Assembly (NCBI GenBank): GCA_903864375.1
Contig: CAIPFS010000559.1
Coordinates: 1-10,763 of the forward strand
Direction of reading: 5' to 3'
DNA from: an uncultured Verrucomicrobiota bacterium
GTDB taxonomy: Bacteria; Verrucomicrobiota; Verrucomicrobiia; Limisphaerales; UBA9464
DNA: 10,763 bases
The notes under the pieces are model-generated. The model made no database searches. It worked only from the letters and a program-made list of their open reading frames with translations, and had not been told where the DNA came from. A program made the position numbers and the translations under genes. Position 1 is the stretch's first letter. Every line of letters starts with the position of its first letter. This document shows, one piece after another, positions 6,631 to 10,763 of this stretch.

Positions 6631-7305
6631 TCAGCCCGCGGCGGGAGTCGTCCAAAGCCACCATCCCCCGAGAAGGATGGCGAATCCGGCAGAGCTCATC
6701 AACAACCCGCGATAGAGGGCAGTTCCCCGGGTGGCAAACCGATGCGCCAACCAACCCATGCCGGAAGCAAATGACGCCATTGCCACGATGGTACCGAGGG
6801 CAAACCCCGCCAGATAAGCGGCAGAATCCCTCAGGTCGGGAAAGGCCAGCGTGGGTAAAATCCCCAGCAGATGGGAACTGCCTGCCAGACCGTGAAGGGT
6901 CCCAATTCCGATGGCGGCATGGGAATGCCGATGTAGGGAGGGGGTTTTCCGGCTCAAATGCAGGTGTTCATGGTCATGGGCGACCCCATCGTGCTCGTGA
7001 ATGTGGCGGTGGATGGTGATCTTTCGAGCCTGTCGCCAGGTCCAGATGCCCATGCCAATCAGCAAAACTCCAACCAGTCGTTCACTCCCGGCCGACAGAA
7101 GGGCCAGTGGAAATGCCTCCCGAAAAACCAGAGCTGCAATCCCCACCAACAGCACACCCACCGAATGGCCGCATCCCCAGCGGATCCCCTCCATCCACGC
7201 GCGGTATTTTCCGTGAAGGGCAAGCGGTGCCACGGCACCGAGGTGGTCGGGACCGGTGATCACATGAACTGCACCCGCGAGGAGCCCTCCAAGGATGGCA
7301 ATCAT
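6631..7305 (-). CDS. NicO/UreH-like membrane transporter, probable nickel or cobalt ion transport
   Basis: A 224-residue inner-membrane protein with about six hydrophobic segments (roughly 1-14, 22-31, 46-62, 77-90, 133-153, 163-187 and 199-219; the exact number is uncertain). The first helix carries HVITGPDH (14-21), the H-x5-D-H metal motif of the NicO/UreH branch of Ni/Co transporters. RWGCGHSVGV (42-51) and GTLHGLAGSSHLLG (135-148) provide further conserved His. The cytoplasmic loop from 99 to 129 holds 11 histidines in 31 residues, a typical metal-binding loop. Direction (uptake or efflux) cannot be told from sequence; nickel delivery to a hydrogenase or urease is not supported by any neighbour. 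The ATG at 7305 is chosen because members normally begin right at the first helix; a GTG at 7374 would add 23 polar residues. It is followed by mdh on the same strand. Confidence 0.82.
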   Translation of the reverse strand: MIAILGGLLAGAVHVITGPDHLGAVAPLALHGKYRAWMEGIRWGCGHSVGVLLVGIAALVFREAFPLALLSAGSERLVGVLLIGMGIWTWRQARKITIHRHIHEHDGVAHDHEHLHLSRKTPSLHRHSHAAIGIGTLHGLAGSSHLLGILPTLAFPDLRDSAAYLAGFALGTIVAMASFASGMGWLAHRFATRGTALYRGLLMSSAGFAILLGGWWLWTTPAAG

Positions 7306-7400
7306 GGTGAAGGAATCGGCGACCGTTCCGCATCCGACGAGAGAGGGTAACCCGCTGCCATCCGCGTCACGCACGAGGCGAACCCCAGCGTGGAATCTCT

Positions 7401-7421
7401 GGTCAGGGCAAACGCCTGACC
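7401..7421. promoter_or_regulatory. Perfect 7-bp inverted repeat upstream of the transporter gene
   Basis: GGTCAGG at 7401-7407 and CCTGACC at 7415-7421 form a perfect inverted repeat with a 7-nt spacer. It lies in the 165-bp gap between the cyclophilin-like gene (ending at 7471) and the transporter gene (starting at 7305), both minus strand. On the minus strand it is followed by AGAGATTCC rather than a T-run, so it is not a standard intrinsic terminator. It could be an operator for the transporter-mdh unit or a simple mRNA hairpin. Nothing else recognisable is seen in this gap. Confidence 0.35.
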
Positions 7422-7470
7422 GGGGATTTCGGGCACGGCCGGGGAGAGAACGAACACGGCGACGACAGCT

Positions 7471-8592
7471 TCAATGGACGACAATCCGGTAGAATCGTCG
7501 GGTTCCGACGTTGGCGTCCACCACCACGTTGGTCCCCGGGTGGGGATTGCTCACGTTGGTGAGCGTCAACCAGGAAATTCCCGTCGGGTGAGTGGGGGTA
7601 TACTCCAGCAGGTTGGTCGTATACTGAACGGTATTGACCGCGTTGGTCCAACCATCCCAGGAAATTTCGACGCTACCGTTCGTTTGACGACGTGCGGAGG
7701 TCCGGGGAGAAGTGGTTGTGGAAATGTCGAATGAAACCACCTGTTTGAAATCAAACCGACCTTGTTCGATGGCAGAACGATTGAGTTCCAATACCGGGAA
7801 ATAGAGGTTCGTGGATGCAATCGGAGCTGGAAGAACCAACTCGGGGATGAGGATGTTGGTTTCGGGCGTTCGAGGGAAATAGGTGAAGGACAGCAGCCGG
7901 GAGTAGGCTTCGGAGCCCAGCTGCAATAACCCGAAAGTGGTGTAATTCGGCACCCATTGATACCGGTTGGTGATGTAGGTGAAATTGGTGGTGACCACGC
8001 AATTGGTCACGGCAACGCAATTGGTGACCCAGACGGCATTCGTGGTGATGACGTCGTATTGGTTCGTATTGGGCGGCTGAACGGTCAGATTGACACCGTT
8101 GGTGCCAATCAGCCAGGGATAGGGGTCGAAGGCGGAATTATATCCCAGGTTGATCACGAACTGGAGCGGGCACGACTCGGTGGGCAGCGTCAGCGTGTGA
8201 TTGGTCGGATCAAAAACGGGCTGGCCAATAATCCGGGCAGCCAGTGTCCCTGGATAATTCGGATATCCATTCGGGCGGAGGGACTCCGTGGGGAGGGAGG
8301 AGGTCGACGTCCGTTGGAAAAAATCAGCCGAGGTCGTGCCCCGGTTGGTAATTCCCAGCCAGCCGGCGTTTGCCGCATGCTGAAGATTGAACGGCAGAAT
8401 TTGATCGAAGATGCCGTCCCGATAGTCCCCGGCATTGACGTGGGCCAGGAAGTTGCTGGTCGTCAGGGGAGCTGTGTCATCAAACAGCTCGAACGTCATT
8501 TCCCCGAGTGGCGTCTGGAGGCGGACCAGAGATCCCGCCTGCAGTCCCAACGCCAGGATTGCCGAGCTCAGTAGCCATGCGATGACCCTCAT
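7471..8592 (-). CDS. Exported, degenerate cyclophilin-like protein with hexapeptide TN repeat
   Basis: A 373-residue protein with a signal peptide (hydrophobic 2-18, likely cleavage after LQA at 17-19). Residues 21-70 align with a cyclophilin N-terminus: VRLQTPLGEMTFELFDDTAP, then TTSNFLAHV, in register with the downstream-numbered neighbour at 8670-9611. The catalytic FHR is FDQ (62-64) and the following GFxxQGG is absent, so prolyl isomerase activity is unlikely. PGTLAAR (114-120) and FVINLG (145-150) are remnants of the GTLAMA and QFFFNL strands. Residues 184-213 are five back-to-back hexapeptides each starting with TN. The C-terminal region (about 300-373) has TNLLEYTP and WLTLTN and ends TRRFYRIVVH, like the neighbouring protein's tail. 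The ATG at 8592 is chosen since upstream codons would disrupt the signal peptide. Probably a diverged tandem copy with a binding or structural role outside the cytoplasm; this is inference. Confidence 0.85.
   Translation of the reverse strand: MRVIAWLLSSAILALGLQAGSLVRLQTPLGEMTFELFDDTAPLTTSNFLAHVNAGDYRDGIFDQILPFNLQHAANAGWLGITNRGTTSADFFQRTSTSSLPTESLRPNGYPNYPGTLAARIIGQPVFDPTNHTLTLPTESCPLQFVINLGYNSAFDPYPWLIGTNGVNLTVQPPNTNQYDVITTNAVWVTNCVAVTNCVVTTNFTYITNRYQWVPNYTTFGLLQLGSEAYSRLLSFTYFPRTPETNILIPELVLPAPIASTNLYFPVLELNRSAIEQGRFDFKQVVSFDISTTTSPRTSARRQTNGSVEISWDGWTNAVNTVQYTTNLLEYTPTHPTGISWLTLTNVSNPHPGTNVVVDANVGTRRFYRIVVH
7954..8043 (-). repeat. Five-copy 18-bp (hexapeptide) coding repeat
   Basis: In the minus-strand reading frame, residues 184-213 of the cyclophilin-like protein read as TNAVWV, TNCVAV, TNCVVT, TNFTYI and TNRYQW, an exact 6-residue period with TN at each start. 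At DNA level the best-conserved pair is an 11-bp identity (7997-8007 and 8015-8025) 18 bp apart. The other copies have diverged, so the repeat is old or under selection at the protein level. Confidence 0.8.
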
Positions 8593-8669
8593 TGGACGGC
8601 AGAGTGCCGTAAGGGTGGCTGGGCGGCAAGTCTTGTGGATTCTTGACAAGGAAGGTTCGGGGAATGGGT

Positions 8670-9611
8670 TCAGTAGGAGACGCGGACCCGATAGAAACGC
8701 CTGGAGTCCGCCGAGGCATCAAAGACGCGGTTGGTTCCGGGCGGAGGGCGGACCAGATTGGTCACCACCTGCCAGGAGGGAGGGAACTTCGTCGTGTATT
8801 CCAACGTGTTGGTCGCATTGACTGCGGACTGCCATGTAATCTCAAGCCCGCCAATGGGCCGTGAACGGACGTGGACGTTCAGCGTGGAGATGTCGACATA
8901 GACGAAGTTGGTGAGGTCAAAAAACAATTGAGGGCGCAAATTGGTGCCAACCGCCGGGAAATTCGTGTTGATCGTGATAAAATTGGTGTTGAGGCGCAGC
9001 AGGGGGATTTCGCCAAAGGGACCGCTGTCCACACCCACAAGTGCGGGGTTCAAATCCACGATCACGTTGGTGGCGGGGCGGTTGTTGGGGACGAGTCCCA
9101 AATCGATGAAGCCATTAAAAAGGCCGAGGAGATTTGTTCCTCCGATCAATCGCCCAAAAACCGTGAAGCCGCCGGAGTTATTGGTGCTGTCGAGGGTTTT
9201 TGAATTATCCACCAGGTTGAAAAAGAACTGGCTGTTGGCGGAGTTCGGGTCCGAAGTCTTCGCCATCGCCAGGGTCCCGGCCAGATTGCTGATCAGCGGG
9301 CCGGAATGGAATTCGTTGGTGATGGGAGGATCGACGCGGATGTCATAAATGGTCGACTGAGGCGTCCCCAGGTTGGCCACCGTGAAGCCACCGCCCTGAA
9401 CCACGAAGCCTGGAACCAACCGGTGGAAGAACGTATTGGTGTAACGACCTGAATAAACGTAATTGAGAAAATTGGAAACGGTGATGGGCCTTTGCTGATC
9501 GTAGAGTTCAACCTCCAGGTCACCAAAAACCGTGCGAAATTGGACAGCCGTTCCGGCCTGGGATGCTCCCAGCCCAAGACAGAGCCCCCCAAGAGCCAGA
9601 ATCCGTTTCAT
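8670..9611 (-). CDS. Exported cyclophilin-type peptidyl-prolyl cis-trans isomerase with C-terminal extension
   Basis: A 313-residue protein predicted to be exported: signal peptide at 1-19 (MKR, hydrophobic core, ASQA before the mature GTAVQF). The cyclophilin domain spans about 21-190. FFHRLVPGFVVQGG (61-74) holds the catalytic Arg64, Phe69 and Gln72. GTLAMAKTSDPNSANSQFFF (112-131) is the second half of the active site, and FTVFGRLIGG (149-158) the closing strand. It should catalyse Xaa-Pro isomerisation during folding in the periplasm or at the surface. Residues 190-313 are a Thr/Asn-rich extension ending SRRFYRVRVSY, matching the tail of the neighbouring cyclophilin-like protein; W260, LEYTT and the W-x(3)-TNL segment recur there too. 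The start lies 18 bp after the inositol-monophosphatase-family stop, and 77 bp separate its stop from the next gene. All catalytic residues I checked are present, unlike in its neighbour. Confidence 0.93.
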   Translation of the reverse strand: MKRILALGGLCLGLGASQAGTAVQFRTVFGDLEVELYDQQRPITVSNFLNYVYSGRYTNTFFHRLVPGFVVQGGGFTVANLGTPQSTIYDIRVDPPITNEFHSGPLISNLAGTLAMAKTSDPNSANSQFFFNLVDNSKTLDSTNNSGGFTVFGRLIGGTNLLGLFNGFIDLGLVPNNRPATNVIVDLNPALVGVDSGPFGEIPLLRLNTNFITINTNFPAVGTNLRPQLFFDLTNFVYVDISTLNVHVRSRPIGGLEITWQSAVNATNTLEYTTKFPPSWQVVTNLVRPPPGTNRVFDASADSRRFYRVRVSY

Positions 9612-9629
9612 CGGTTCATCGTGAAAGAG

Positions 9630-10427
9630 TCAGAGCGTGCGGGCAAGCTCCGGACCCAGTCGTCCATTGTGACATTTGACGGCGAAAGCATGTTCACCGG
9701 GCAGAGGGGTGCAATCGGCAACTCCTCCGGCACATTCAAGAATGAGGCGACCCGCAGCGATATCCCACCGCTTCAGGCCCGCTTCCAGGTAGGCATCAAA
9801 TCGTCCATCAGCGACGTATGCCATGGCCAAAGCCGCCGAACCCATGATGCGCAATTTGCGGACCCTGGGAGTGAGGACAGTGAAGTGCCTCAGGCTGGTG
9901 TTCAGGCTCAAATCGCTTTGTGCGAATCCGAGCGAAACCATGGATTGGGAAAGTTCGGAATGAGTGCTGGGGTGGATGGGGCGGTTGTTCCGACGGGCTA
10001 CCCCGCCTTTTCGGGCGGTCCAAAGTTCGTCATTGAACGGGTCATAGATCACCCCGACAACGGATTCGAAGGAACCGGCGTCCGCGGCGTCCGTCTTCGC
10101 CTCCAGGGCGATACTGATGCAGGCGTGGGGAATACCCGAGGCAAAATTCACGGTGCCGTCAATCGGGTCCACAACCCAGCGTACCGGGGAGTCTGCATGC
10201 GACGAATCGGATTCCTCCTCTCCCAAAACGGGGATTTCCGGGTGATTCTGCGCCAGATGACGGGCAATTTTTCGTTGGCTTCGGACGTCCAGTTCTAATT
10301 TGAGGTCGTGCGCGGTGGTCAGATTGATTCGCTTCCGGCGGAGGCGGTTGACCCGCAACAATTCGCCGACCTCGCGCGAGGCCTCGACCGCGGAGAGGAG
10401 GCATTTTTGCAGGGCGTGGGGCGACAT
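9630..10427 (-). CDS. Inositol monophosphatase family protein (SuhB/IMPase-like)
   Basis: A 265-residue Mg2+-dependent, Li+-sensitive-type sugar phosphatase. DLKLELD (41-47) is the family's conserved D-x-K-x(2)-x-D start, LGEEES (68-73) has the metal-binding Glu70, and WVVDPIDGTVNF (84-95) is the signature with Asp87 and Asp90 binding metals. GSAALAMAYVADGRFDAYLE (196-215) and the KRWDIAAGRLIL segment (219-230) with Asp222 form the second signature. Natural substrate may be myo-inositol-1-phosphate, but the family also includes histidinol phosphate, fructose bisphosphate and PAP phosphatases, so specificity is open. The GAGG at about 7-8 nt before the ATG at 10427 is the clearest Shine-Dalgarno in the window. 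The oxygenase gene ends 21 bp upstream and the cyclophilin starts 18 bp downstream, suggesting one transcript. Confidence 0.92.
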   Translation of the reverse strand: MSPHALQKCLLSAVEASREVGELLRVNRLRRKRINLTTAHDLKLELDVRSQRKIARHLAQNHPEIPVLGEEESDSSHADSPVRWVVDPIDGTVNFASGIPHACISIALEAKTDAADAGSFESVVGVIYDPFNDELWTARKGGVARRNNRPIHPSTHSELSQSMVSLGFAQSDLSLNTSLRHFTVLTPRVRKLRIMGSAALAMAYVADGRFDAYLEAGLKRWDIAAGRLILECAGGVADCTPLPGEHAFAVKCHNGRLGPELARTL

Positions 10428-10448
10428 GGAAAAACCTCGGATGCGGGC

Positions 10449-10763
10449 TTACGCCCAGTGATAATTGAAACTCAGGCTGATCCGTTCGGACCGCACTTGA
10501 TTCGTTGCGACCTCATGCCGAATCCAGCTTTCAAATAGAATGACATTTCCAACCTGGGCGGGGTAGGTGACAAAGACCTGATTGATGGGACGACAGCCAT
10601 CGGTGCGCGGAGGGGCAGCCATGAAGCTGGCCAGGCGTGGATCCTCAAATTTCAGGCCCGGGCAGCCCTTGGGCGTAGCCACATAGTAGGTGCCACTCAC
10701 GACCGAGTTCGGATGAAGATGCAGGCTATGGGTTGTGCCGGTCGGCATGATGTTGACCCAGCA
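10449..10763 (-). CDS. Putative 2OG-Fe(II) oxygenase, TIGR02466-like, C-terminal 104 codons; N-terminus lies beyond the right edge
   Basis: The frame is open to the right edge and the visible part begins CWVNIMPTGTTHSLHLHPNS, followed by VVSGTYYV, the hallmark of a family of putative 2-oxoglutarate/Fe(II)-dependent oxygenases (TIGR02466, PF13759). In that family the His-rich segment supplies the first iron ligands. Further along, ILFESWIRHEV (visible 75-85, with His83) is the expected distal His ligand. RISLSFNYHW (94-103) ends the double-stranded beta-helix and carries the Arg that contacts 2-oxoglutarate. The true start is upstream of the window; the Met at 10748 is internal. Substrate is unknown. 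Upstream domains, if any, cannot be seen. Confidence 0.82.
   Translation of the reverse strand, partial: CWVNIMPTGTTHSLHLHPNSVVSGTYYVATPKGCPGLKFEDPRLASFMAAPPRTDGCRPINQVFVTYPAQVGNVILFESWIRHEVATNQVRSERISLSFNYHWA

Noticed and set aside
5972..6715. 247-codon plus-strand frame opposite malate dehydrogenase.
   Set aside because: Antisense shadow of mdh, no recognisable domain or signal.
6533..6754. 74-codon N-terminal extension of malate dehydrogenase.
   Set aside because: No similarity to MDH, and it runs into the transporter gene; the ATG at 6532 directly precedes the nucleotide-binding loop.
8632..8650. CTTGT/ACAAG inverted repeat in the 77-bp gap between the two cyclophilins.
   Set aside because: 5-bp arms with a 9-nt loop and no T-run; not better than chance.

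Overview
The window looks like ordinary bacterial chromosome, most likely from the Verrucomicrobiota (a Pedosphaera/Limisphaerales-like lineage). The taxonomic guess rests on two secreted cyclophilin-type proteins that carry Thr-Asn-rich stretches and end in an RRFYR(I/V) tail, a style common in large verrucomicrobial secretomes. The other genes are compatible with it but not diagnostic. Coding density is very high, no gene-free stretch exceeds about 190 bases, and I see no rRNA, tRNA, insertion sequence, CRISPR array or phage gene.

Left block (1-4145, all minus strand, read from right to left): hpf (ribosome hibernation factor), a COG0402-type amidohydrolase/deaminase with a GTG start 1 nt after the hpf stop, a short-chain dehydrogenase overlapping the amidohydrolase by 25 bp, then bioF and the start of bioA. 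These five genes are packed like one operon. bioF and bioA catalyse two consecutive steps of biotin synthesis (pimeloyl thioester to KAPA to DAPA). The SDR and the amidohydrolase are not standard biotin genes and are the main functional question in the window.

Centre: hpf and argF (plus strand, ornithine carbamoyltransferase) diverge from a 188-bp region crowded with short perfect inverted repeats. argF converges on a tiny proline-rich lipoprotein gene (minus strand). That gene lies downstream of malate dehydrogenase and a NicO/UreH-like metal-ion transporter with a His-rich loop, all on the minus strand.

Right block (7471-10763, minus strand): the C-terminal end of a TIGR02466-like 2OG-Fe(II) oxygenase, an inositol-monophosphatase-family gene, a canonical exported cyclophilin, and a second, diverged cyclophilin-like protein. 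The second protein has lost the catalytic Arg/Gln region and carries an exact hexapeptide TN repeat. Spacings of 21, 18 and 77 bp suggest co-transcription.

No wholly new multi-gene defence or mobile system is evident. The best leads are the SDR and amidohydrolase inside the biotin operon, the active/degenerate cyclophilin pair, and the palindrome-dense hpf-argF intergenic region.
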